Assembly (NCBI RefSeq): GCF_012911925.1
Contig: NZ_JAAXKY010000018.1
Span: 1-64,000 of the forward strand
DNA: 64,000 nucleotides
Source: Pseudonocardia xinjiangensis
GTDB lineage: Bacteria > Actinomycetota > Actinomycetes > Mycobacteriales > Pseudonocardiaceae
Reading direction: 5' to 3'
Part shown: positions 53,152 to 59,953 of the stretch, in pieces
How positions within the stretch are numbered: position 1 is the stretch's first letter
Layout of the letters: every line of letters begins with the position of its first letter
Notes under the pieces: model-generated
The model's input: the letters and a program-made list of their open reading frames with translations, nothing else
The model's database searches: none
What the model was told of the DNA's origin: nothing
Translations under genes and position numbers: made by a program

Positions 53152-54072
53152 GTGGCTTATAGCGCGACCGTTCGACGACTTCTCATCTCATGTCCGGGAG
53201 ATGTTCCTCCGGAGGATTTGCGGACGGTGCAGAAGGCGATCAATCGATGGAACGGCATCTACGGCCCCAGCTTCGGAAGCGCTGTGATACCTATTTCGTG
53301 GGGCAGCCACGCGGCCGCAGAATTTGGCCGTGCGCCACAAGCCGTACTGAATGATCAACTAGTCGACGGATGCGATATCTGCGTCGCACTCTTTGCTAAT
53401 CGGATGGGAACTCCGACCGCTGTCGCAGAATCGGGCACGGCGGAAGAGATTCAACGTCTGCATCAGTCTGGCCGCTATGTCGGCATTCTCCGCTCGCGGC
53501 GCTTCGTTGATCCAGCAACCGTGGACCACACGCAGGCACAATTGCTGGATAACTACCTTCTTGGCATCCAGCAACAAGCATTGGTCTTAGAATACCGAAC
53601 GGATGCCGAGCTCGAGAATCATATTGACGCAATTCTTGTCGCCGCGATCACGCGCGATCGCACGCGCTCCGATGATCAGGTAGACGCAACCTTTGATGTA
53701 GCTGCAGGCGATTCCAATTACGCTGCCGAGGTATGGCCACGAGTAGAGTCGGCGGACCGGGTAAGCACGTCAAGTAACGGCCGGGTCCGCACCCGGCGCA
53801 ATTGGTATCTCGTCTTATCAAACACGGGCAAGCGTCCTGCTCGTGAGGTCCGATTCTCTCTTGAGAGCGATAGCGCGGACGGCGAGATTTGGCACGTGCA
53901 CACAGATAATGCCGAGGGAGTGCCGAACATCGAGGTCCTTGCTCCCCATGGCCATGACGCGCGATTTCCAATCCTTGCAACTATGGGAAGTGCTTCACAA
54001 GTTCGATGCAGAGTTACCTGGATTGACGACCGAGGCGAGCAGGAAAACATTGCAACTTTGCGCCTCAGTTAG
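53152..54072 (+). CDS. DUF4062-like Rossmann protein with a beta-rich C-terminal domain
   Basis: A 306-residue protein. Residues 8-115 resemble DUF4062: LLISCPGDVPPEDLRTVQKA, then VDGCDICVALFANRMGTPT and VAESGTAEEIQRLHQSGR (residues 71-108), the fold found in defence-linked and NLR-like proteins. Residues ~215-306 are beta-sandwich-like (NWYLVLSNTGKRPAREVRFS, then TWIDDRGEQENIATLRL). The GTG at 53152 begins the similar region; open frame above it lies partly in the IS. A TACGCT hexamer 7 bases before the GTG would give leaderless mRNA. The coding style is less GC-biased. The SLATT-like gene follows on the same strand. Function inferred only. Confidence 0.72.
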   Translation: MAYSATVRRLLISCPGDVPPEDLRTVQKAINRWNGIYGPSFGSAVIPISWGSHAAAEFGRAPQAVLNDQLVDGCDICVALFANRMGTPTAVAESGTAEEIQRLHQSGRYVGILRSRRFVDPATVDHTQAQLLDNYLLGIQQQALVLEYRTDAELENHIDAILVAAITRDRTRSDDQVDATFDVAAGDSNYAAEVWPRVESADRVSTSSNGRVRTRRNWYLVLSNTGKRPAREVRFSLESDSADGEIWHVHTDNAEGVPNIEVLAPHGHDARFPILATMGSASQVRCRVTWIDDRGEQENIATLRLS

Positions 54073-54210
54073 CTCCATGCATTCACCTTTACTTAGTCAC
54101 CCGTGCGACCGCCAATGATCGCGTCCGCGGGGCCATCTCCCTTGATGCGCCATCCCAGCCGCCAAAAACGACAGGTCGTCGGTGGGTGCCGAAGCTTAGA
54201 AAGGGCGTGC

Positions 54211-55089
54211 ATGCAGCTCTCAGATGCCGGGCTACCAGGGCTATTTCATGCCGCAGACCAGGTATCACTTTCCGCGCAGCGCCAGTTCCTGTTGGCATCC
54301 CGCCTCAGACTGTTCTTTCTGATCGCCGCCGCCGCAACCGGTGCAATGTCGATACAGGGCGCACGCGGCGTTGACTATGCAGCCGTTGGTACTGTAGCAG
54401 CGTTGGTGGGCGCGATACTTGTCGAAGTTTGGCTGCTTGCAGAACGCCCGGAGCGGCGTTGGTATGACGGTCGCGCTTTGGCTGAGTCAGCAAAGACTCT
54501 CGCGTGGCGCTTTGCAGTGCACGGTGCACCTTTCGATTCGTCCATCGACAGCTCGACGGCAGAGCGACTACTCGTCGAGCAGCTGAGCGCCTTGGTGCGC
54601 GATGCACCCACCACAGCAATCGCTCCGGGTGACGGACCTCCCGTAACTACTCTCATGAGGACGCTTCGCGCGGCCGACTTCGACCAACGACGCGAAATTT
54701 ACATCCGCGAGCGCGTCGTCGGTCAACGCTACTGGTACAGCAATAAGGCACAGCAAAACGCCAGTCAGGCTAGTCGGTGGCGGGTAGGCCTGCTCGTTAT
54801 CGAGTGCATGGGCGTACTTGCCGCGCTCTTTCGCGCAGTCGGCTTGCTCGCGATCGATCTCGCCGGCATTGTCGCCGCACTTGGTGCCGCAGGCATCGCC
54901 TGGCTGTCGATCAGGCAGCACGAGTCGTTGGGTCGCGCCTACTCATACGCAGAAAATGAGCTAGCGATCGCCGCCATACGCCTGCAAGAGATAAGTGACG
55001 ACGCACTGTGGCCCGTCGAGGTTGATAACGCTGAGGAGGCAATAAGTCGCGAACACACCATGTGGCGAGCATCCCGATCGACGATATGA
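54211..55089 (+). CDS. SLATT/DUF4231-like four-helix membrane protein
   Basis: A 292-residue protein with two pairs of transmembrane helices, about residues 33-49 and 57-75, and 191-207 and 211-234. Before the second pair is RYWYSNKAQQNASQASRWRV (residues 173-192), very like the R-x-x-YS-x-KA-x-x-N motif of SLATT membrane modules, which are predicted pore-forming effectors in CD-NTase and SLOG systems. A charged stretch follows (SLGRAYSYAENELAIAAIRL). AGAAAGGG lies 5 bases before the ATG at 54211; an open frame to 54103 is possible. It is 138 bases after the DUF4062-like gene. The cargo role is inferred. Confidence 0.75.
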   Translation: MQLSDAGLPGLFHAADQVSLSAQRQFLLASRLRLFFLIAAAATGAMSIQGARGVDYAAVGTVAALVGAILVEVWLLAERPERRWYDGRALAESAKTLAWRFAVHGAPFDSSIDSSTAERLLVEQLSALVRDAPTTAIAPGDGPPVTTLMRTLRAADFDQRREIYIRERVVGQRYWYSNKAQQNASQASRWRVGLLVIECMGVLAALFRAVGLLAIDLAGIVAALGAAGIAWLSIRQHESLGRAYSYAENELAIAAIRLQEISDDALWPVEVDNAEEAISREHTMWRASRSTI

Positions 55090-55169
55090 TCCGAATTAGG
55101 ACGCGCAAGAACCCTTCTGAGGACGCAAGGCCTCGCTATCGCGACTGACTCACTGCCGTCCGGAGGCGA

Positions 55170-55958
55170 TTAGAACGGCGGCTCATCGGGCCCGTAATAC
55201 TTCGGAATGATAGCGCTTATCCATTCACTCAAATTCTTTGAGCCTTTATGTCTGTACATGAGTTCGCGGAGATCGTCGGCGGTAATCTTGCCACTTTTTG
55301 CGAGGCTCTGGATGAAGTTGCGCAGCGCCATTACGTCAGTCCGCGCCAAGCTACTATGCCGGACAGGCCCAGCATCTGGGTCATTGGTCCGCAGAAGTTG
55401 CTTGAGTCCCTGTATCTCGGAGATAATATCCGCGATGCCGCGCGCTTCGGAGTCGTCCGACTGCGATAGAGTTTGAAGATTCAGCGTGTAGGTGAGGGGA
55501 GTCTCGACGGGCTTCCCGTTTCGCATGCTCCCGACCATCCCCACCAATGTCTCCTTGGCTTCATGAACAGAGTCCAGGTCGCGGTGATCCAAGAAAATAG
55601 TACGAAGTCCTTGGATGTCGAAGGGTAGCGTCTGCCCCTCGGCTATCAATTGAATGAATGGCTTAGCGACTGCATGACGAATGGCGAGCTCATAGAAGAC
55701 GTTAGGGTTATGGTCAGTCAAGTCTGCGATAACAAGGTCGCTTTGTAGTAGACCGTCGATTATCTGCGACGTGATCGTGCCTGATTGATCCATCTGATCC
55801 GCTCGCTCAATTGAGAAACCAAGCGGCTCAAGGGTGGAGCTGACGACGTGCTGATAAATCTGGTTACTTCGCCTACGAATAGCAGACTCGGGCGGTCCAA
55901 TAGGGCAAATATAGAAGCACGATTCAGGCCGGTCGCTCGTCTGGCCTCGACTATCCAC
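55170..55958 (-). CDS. Nucleoside-deoxyribosyltransferase/TIR-like protein
   Basis: A 262-residue protein convergent to the SLATT-like gene, 80 bases apart. Residues ~13-130 form a Rossmann-like domain: CFYICPIGPPESAIRRRSNQ, then ITSQIIDGLLQSDLVIADLT and NPNVFYELAIRHAVAKPF. Glu90 in NVFYE is in the position of the catalytic Glu of nucleoside 2-deoxyribosyltransferases and NADase-type TIR domains. Residues ~150-262 are helical and charged (ITADDLRELMYRHKGSKNLS). The GTG at 55958 is chosen; open frame beyond it reads into Arg/Pro-rich shadow. It may consume NAD or a nucleoside, or sense a nucleotide; not proven. Confidence 0.75.
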   Translation of the reverse strand: MDSRGQTSDRPESCFYICPIGPPESAIRRRSNQIYQHVVSSTLEPLGFSIERADQMDQSGTITSQIIDGLLQSDLVIADLTDHNPNVFYELAIRHAVAKPFIQLIAEGQTLPFDIQGLRTIFLDHRDLDSVHEAKETLVGMVGSMRNGKPVETPLTYTLNLQTLSQSDDSEARGIADIISEIQGLKQLLRTNDPDAGPVRHSSLARTDVMALRNFIQSLAKSGKITADDLRELMYRHKGSKNLSEWISAIIPKYYGPDEPPF

Positions 55959-56166
55959 CCCCAGATTGTGCACCACCGCTCGCCGAGAAGTTCTCGGTGC
56001 CCACCGTGCGACGACGGGGCAGAGATCACGACGTGGCGGCGAGGACGGGGCAGGTGTGCGATTGGCGTGCAACCGTCGGGCGTAGAACAAGCACGCCCTC
56101 GCCGGGCGGCAGGTCTCCGGGATAGCCGGTCGAGCAGACGCGCGGGGCAGTGCGGCGAAGGCGGGG

Positions 56167-56307
56167 TGCGGTATCCCGTCGACCTCCCGAAGGGCTACCA
56201 CACGACGGCCCGGGGGCAGAGCTGCACCGCGTCGGCCACCGGTTGCGACGAGGGTTGCCCCCGGGCCGCCGCGCGGTCGGGCTGCGCCAGGTCGACGGGA
56301 TGCCGCA
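56167..56307. repeat. 141-bp nested inverted repeat
   Basis: Outer arms 56167-56185 (TGCGGTATCCCGTCGACCT) and 56289-56307 match at 18 of 19 bases. Inner arms GGCCCGGGGGCA (56207-56218) and TGCCCCCGGGCC (56256-56267) match exactly. Both pairs share one centre (56237), and the sequence between pairs partially. One long hairpin or cruciform is implied, in gene-free DNA of the element. It may be an origin or transfer site. Confidence 0.7.
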
Positions 56308-56963
56308 CGAGTCTCAGCGCGGAAGGTCAAGTGCCGGGCCGGATGCACCTAGAGAGGCACCGCCGCACCCGGCACCAGACCCCGAGGGCTGACACGGACC
56401 GTCACGACGACCAGCAGGAACACGCCCGCTGGCTACCGGCTGAGCGGAGACGGGCCGCATTGACACGGACGTCCTCACCCGCGGGGTCACCCGGTACAAA
56501 TCCGGTACAGAAGGCAGCTGACATGCCGCGGTATTCCGCGACACCGGCCGGTATTCAGGGACAGGTCACGGCATGATCAGCAAGGAAACGCCTGGCCAGA
56601 CGCAGTTCACCAGCTATCGCTGAAACAGGCGAGCGACCGGTGATTGAGCCTGGGAACGAGCTCCGCAGTGCAGCAGATCTCCGGTATCGCGGAGCTTTGC
56701 AGCGGTGCGGTCAGCTCGTGGGGGCACAGCTCTAAGCGGGACACGCCATCGGCCCAGTGCACCTGGGCCGTCGAGAGTTCTGGGACTGGACGGACTACGC
56801 GGGCCATCCCGAGAACGTCATCTCGCACGAGCGGCTGCTCGACAACGCCGATGCCGACCGTGCAACTAGCGTGCAACTAACCAGGGCGCAAGCCGGTCAA
56901 CGGGTTCAGCCCACGACACGTTCGAACGCAGGTCAGCCCCGAAGTAGCCGCACCCCGCGCAAC
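56308..56963. other. Gene-poor right part of the element
   Basis: About 650 bases with no intact gene. CCGGTAC is repeated closely at about 56490-56515. At 56757-56880 the plus strand can read HLGRREFWDWTDYAGHPENV and on to NADADRA before the arm repeats, with protein-like codon use, but it has no start signal and no known family; it may be the 3' end of a lost gene. Confidence 0.4.
56859..56880. repeat. Tandem 11-bp arm-type repeats, right end
   Basis: CGTGCAACTAG followed directly by CGTGCAACTAA, about 84 bases inside the right att repeat and in the same orientation as the left pair (CGTGCAATTAG twice at 49258-49279). Confidence 0.65.
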
Positions 56964-57005
56964 CTTCCAAACTGGCTACGCGGGTTCGATTCCCGTCGCC
57001 CGCTC
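56964..57005 (+). repeat. Right attachment site (att repeat, 42 bp)
   Basis: Exact copy of the 3' half of tRNA-Gly from the anticodon loop, ending CGCCCGCTC. The bases before it (GCGCAAC) do not form the 5' half of a tRNA, so it is not a second functional tRNA gene. Confidence 0.92.
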
Positions 57006-57042
57006 CAGGCCTTCTACCAGGCGCAACGGTGGTCGCGGCCGA

Positions 57043-57589
57043 TCATCGGAACCCGCGTGAGCGGTGTACGTGTCCCCCCGTGTGCCCCTTGGGTGCGTCC
57101 AGCTCCGCCGAGACGAGCCGATCGAGCCCGACGGCGATCTCCCGGTCACGGTGATCGCCGCGCATGCAGGTGGATCAGGGTTGCCGGCGTCGAGCGGTGC
57201 CCCATCCGGTTCATGAGGTCGCGCAGGGTCGCCCCCATCTCCGCGGCCAGCGTGTTCCCGGTGTGCCGCAGATCGTGCAGGTGCAGGTCCGGGCCCCCGA
57301 CCTTCACCCGCGCCTTGTCCCAGATGCGGTGGAAGTTCGAGCGGGTCGGGCGACCTCCCTTGGGGCTGAGGAAGACGTTAGGCGTTGGGCGATCGGCCGA
57401 CATAGGTGCGGAGATGGTGCTCGACTTCCGCGGCGACCTGTCGCGCTTCCGGCTCGTAGGGTCCGCGCCCTTGATCTTGCAAAGTTGGTGCAAATGTTGA
57501 CGTCTTCCACCGCGGTGTTCAGGATCGCGTGCAGCAATCGGTAGGCCTTGGCCATGGTCCCGACCGACGCGCCCTCGTCTGGGCCTCGG
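57043..57589 (-). pseudogene. Decayed tyrosine integrase of a second element
   Basis: Pieces of an integrase are spread over three frames on the minus strand. MAKAYRLLHAILNTAVED (about 57510-57555) matches the core; then a gap where the first catalytic Arg (TGLRWGEL) should be; then GGRPTRSNFHRIWDKARVKV, HLHDLRHTGNTLAAEMGATL and MGHRSTPATLIHLHA; and last DREIAVGLDRLVSAELDAPK ending at 57043. The 5' end is cut at the stop of the DUF1330 gene. It faces the right att repeat as int1 faces the left, so it is a remnant of another element that used the same tRNA. Confidence 0.8.
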
Positions 57590-57883
57590 TCAGTCGATGC
57601 CTTCGACGATGCGGAAGTCGCGCTCGACGCCGTCGGAGAGGGCGACCAGCGCCTCCTGGTAGGCCGCACTCTCGCGCGCCGCGATGGCCTGCTCGAAGCT
57701 GTCGAACTCGATCAGGACGGTGCGCTCGGCGATTCCGGCGTCATGCGCCACGACCCGACCGCCACGGGCGAGGATCCGACCGCCCCCGGCCTTGACGGCC
57801 GAAGGGGCCAGCTTGTTGTAAGCGGCCAGCTTCTCAGGGTCTGTAATGGTGCGGTAGGCGCTGACCCAGTAGCCCTTGGGCAT
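57590..57883 (-). CDS. DUF1330 family protein
   Basis: A 97-residue dimeric alpha/beta (ferredoxin-like) protein: MPKGYWVSAYRTITDPEKLA, then AGGGRILARGGRVVAHDAG and RTVLIEFDSFEQAIAARES. No catalytic motif is established for the family. GGAGG precedes the ATG at 57883. It is downstream of the MarR-MFS pair on the same strand and 32 bases from the MFS stop, so it is probably part of that operon. Its stop marks the boundary of the decayed integrase. Confidence 0.85.
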   Translation of the reverse strand: MPKGYWVSAYRTITDPEKLAAYNKLAPSAVKAGGGRILARGGRVVAHDAGIAERTVLIEFDSFEQAIAARESAAYQEALVALSDGVERDFRIVEGID

Positions 57884-57915
57884 GGAACCTCCAGTGTTGG
57901 GATGAAGCATCTGAC

Positions 57916-59349
57916 TTACGGGTTGGTCTCGGACGAGCGTCGGCGGGCGAGAGCGAGGCTTGTCAGCGTCGTGATCGCCATAGCGCCGATGCCGACCAGC
58001 GCCGCGGTGGTGTAGGCGGTGTCGTCGGGGAAGAGGTGGCCGGGGCCGGTGCCCGCGGCGAGGATCAGGCCGCCGATGGCGCTGCCCAGGGAGTACCCGA
58101 CGCTGCGGACGACGTAGTTGAAGCTCATGGCGCTCGACGTCTCGCTCTTGGGGGTGACGGCCAGGATGACGCCGGGCATCGCGGCCGAGAAACCGCCGAC
58201 GCCGAAGCCGAGCACGCCCATCGCCGCGAACAGTTCGGCCGGGTCCGACCGGGCCGCCGCGAACAGGGCGAACCCGCCGCCGACCACGACGGCGCTGCCG
58301 GCCAGGAGCAGGGGGTCGGCGATCCGCGTCCGGACCCGCGGCGTGAGCTTGCCGGCGACGAACCCCAGCACCGAGAACGGAATGAGGACCAGCCCGGCGA
58401 CGAAGGTCGTCAGCCCGAAGCCGTAGCCGGCGCCGTGCGGCGTCTGCGCGTACCGGGTGATGAGCGTGAGCAGGAGGTACATGCCGATCCCGCCGACGAA
58501 CATGGCGAGGTTCGCCCCGGCGACCGCCGGGTGCCGCACCGCCCGCACATCGACCAGGGGCGTCGTGCTGCGCAGCTCGATGACGGCCCAGACACAGAGC
58601 AGCATCACCGCGACGACGGCGAGGCCCGCCGCCACGGCGAGGTGCCGGCTCCACAGATTCCGTTCGCCGGCGAGGAACAGCACCAGGAGCAGCGCAGCGG
58701 CCAGGACGACCGCGCCTGCCACGTCCACGTGGGCGGAGCGGCCTTCGGGGGCTTCGGGCATGGAGCGCCACGCGGTCAGGAGGGCGGCGGCGGTGACGAC
58801 CAGGCCGAGGCCGTAGGCGGCCCGTACCCCGCCGAGCTCGGCGAGCAGTGCGGCCAGCGGGTAGCCGACGCCGGCCCCGATGATCGAGACCACCGAGATC
58901 AGGGCGATCACGGCCGCGCTGCGCTCCTCGGGGAGGTGGTCCCGGGCCACGCCCATCATCAGCGCCGTCAGCCCGAGCCCGACGCCCTGGGCCGCCCTGC
59001 CGGCCAGCAGCCACGCGAACGGCAGCGGCAGCACGGTGAGCGCGCTGCCGGCGACGACGACCGCCAGCGTGGCGAGGATCGTGGCCCGCCGGTGCGGGCC
59101 GGCTCCGAGCCGGCCCAGGACCGGCGTGGCGACGGCGCCGCTGAGCAGCGCGACGGTCAGCGTCCACTGCGCGCTGCCGAGCGAGACGTGGAACGAGGTC
59201 GCCACGCTGGTGATGAGCGGCGTCCCGAGGCTGGCGACCGCCGCCACGACCAGAGCGATGAACATCAGGGCGGGGACCAGCAGCCGCGCCTCGGAACGCG
59301 CCATCGGGAACGCCTTCACCGCGACCCTGCCGACCGGCTGGCCGGTCAC
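57916..59349 (-). CDS. MFS transporter (multidrug type)
   Basis: A 462- to 477-residue transporter with about 14 hydrophobic helices. Helix 2-3 region SAQWTLTVALLSGAVATPVL, motif C-like ALISVVSIIGAGVGYPLAAL and the C-terminal VVRSVGYSLGSAIGGLI are typical of the 14-helix DHA2 drug exporters. The GTG at 59349 overlaps the MarR stop (GTGA) and would couple the two; an ATG at 59304 gives a shorter N-terminus that begins at the first helix. Substrate unknown; control by MarR is likely. Confidence 0.87.
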   Translation of the reverse strand: MTGQPVGRVAVKAFPMARSEARLLVPALMFIALVVAAVASLGTPLITSVATSFHVSLGSAQWTLTVALLSGAVATPVLGRLGAGPHRRATILATLAVVVAGSALTVLPLPFAWLLAGRAAQGVGLGLTALMMGVARDHLPEERSAAVIALISVVSIIGAGVGYPLAALLAELGGVRAAYGLGLVVTAAALLTAWRSMPEAPEGRSAHVDVAGAVVLAAALLLVLFLAGERNLWSRHLAVAAGLAVVAVMLLCVWAVIELRSTTPLVDVRAVRHPAVAGANLAMFVGGIGMYLLLTLITRYAQTPHGAGYGFGLTTFVAGLVLIPFSVLGFVAGKLTPRVRTRIADPLLLAGSAVVVGGGFALFAAARSDPAELFAAMGVLGFGVGGFSAAMPGVILAVTPKSETSSAMSFNYVVRSVGYSLGSAIGGLILAAGTGPGHLFPDDTAYTTAALVGIGAMAITTLTSLALARRRSSETNP

Positions 59350-59804
59350 TGCTTCGGGCCTTCGCGGTCCTGGCTTTCGAGCTCTGCCAGATGCTTGAGC
59401 GCCGGAAGGGCCGCCACCAGCGCCTCGACCTCGTCGCCGGTGAGCTCGCCGATCAACCGCTCGAACGCGTGGACGCCCGCCTGGCGCCGCGTCCGGACAT
59501 AGGAGGCGCCGGCCTCGGTCAGGCACACCAGCGTGACCCGCTTGTCGGACGCGTCGCCCCGCCGCTCGACCAGGCCGGACTCCTCCATCACCCGGACCAG
59601 GGTGGTCATCGCGGGCTGGGTGACGCCCTCGACCGCGGCCAGATCGGTGATGCGCCGCGGGCCGGTCCGGTCCAGGGTGGCCAGGGTGGCGGCGGACGTC
59701 AGGCTCATGTCCCGGGGCAGGCGTCTGGCGGCCCTGGTGGCCAGGCCGTAGAGGGCTGCCCCGATGGCGGCGGACGCGCCAGGAGCGGCGCCTTGACGAC
59801 TCAT
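59346..59804 (-). CDS. MarR-family transcriptional regulator
   Basis: A 152-residue winged-helix repressor: LTSAATLATLDRTGPRRITD, then VTQPAMTTLVRVMEESGLVE (recognition helix) and RRGDASDKRVTLVCLTEAG (wing). It is divergent from nothing close, and its own promoter holds an AT-rich palindrome (59813-59840). Its stop overlaps the MFS gene. A TATGCT hexamer 6 bases before the ATG fits leaderless mRNA. Confidence 0.9.
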   Translation of the reverse strand: MSRQGAAPGASAAIGAALYGLATRAARRLPRDMSLTSAATLATLDRTGPRRITDLAAVEGVTQPAMTTLVRVMEESGLVERRGDASDKRVTLVCLTEAGASYVRTRRQAGVHAFERLIGELTGDEVEALVAALPALKHLAELESQDREGPKQ

Positions 59805-59812
59805 GCCCGGAG

Positions 59813-59840
59813 CATAACATCCTTATATTCATAGGTTATG
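59813..59840 (-). promoter_or_regulatory. MarR operator overlapping the promoter
   Basis: CATAAC (59813-59818) and GTTATG (59835-59840) are inverted around an AT-rich centre that itself has CCTTAT...ATAGG symmetry. In such GC-rich DNA this AT-rich palindrome just before marR is a likely autoregulatory site. Confidence 0.6.
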
Positions 59841-59953
59841 TAACTGGTCGACTGGCGCAGGCGGAGCACGTCTTGCGGCACGGTCTGCCAGACCGCCTTG
59901 CTTCTTCCAGTCGTCGGTATGGGCACAACCACGCCAGGACCAGGCGTTCCCGG

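Larger units (their letters stand above)
49154..57005. mobile_element. Integrated 7.8-kb AICE-like element in tRNA-Gly
   Basis: A 42-bp exact direct repeat of the tRNA-Gly 3' half bounds the segment (49154-49195 and 56964-57005). Inside, from the tRNA side, lie int, xis, a truncated RepSA-like replication gene, an IS481-family insertion, three cargo genes with less GC-biased codons, and about 1 kb of gene-poor DNA. The rep-xis-int order next to a tRNA is that of actinomycete integrative and conjugative elements. No FtsK-like transfer gene is present, int is frameshifted and rep is cut, so the element is probably immobile now. Confidence 0.88.

Noticed and set aside
55959-56348. 130-residue N-terminal extension of the NDT/TIR-like protein
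   Set aside because: Arg/Pro-rich sequence over the long palindrome; the Rossmann domain begins right after the GTG at 55958.
56930-57010. Second tRNA-Gly gene
   Set aside because: Only the 3' half is present (from the anticodon loop); no D arm or 5' acceptor strand precedes it. It is the right att site.
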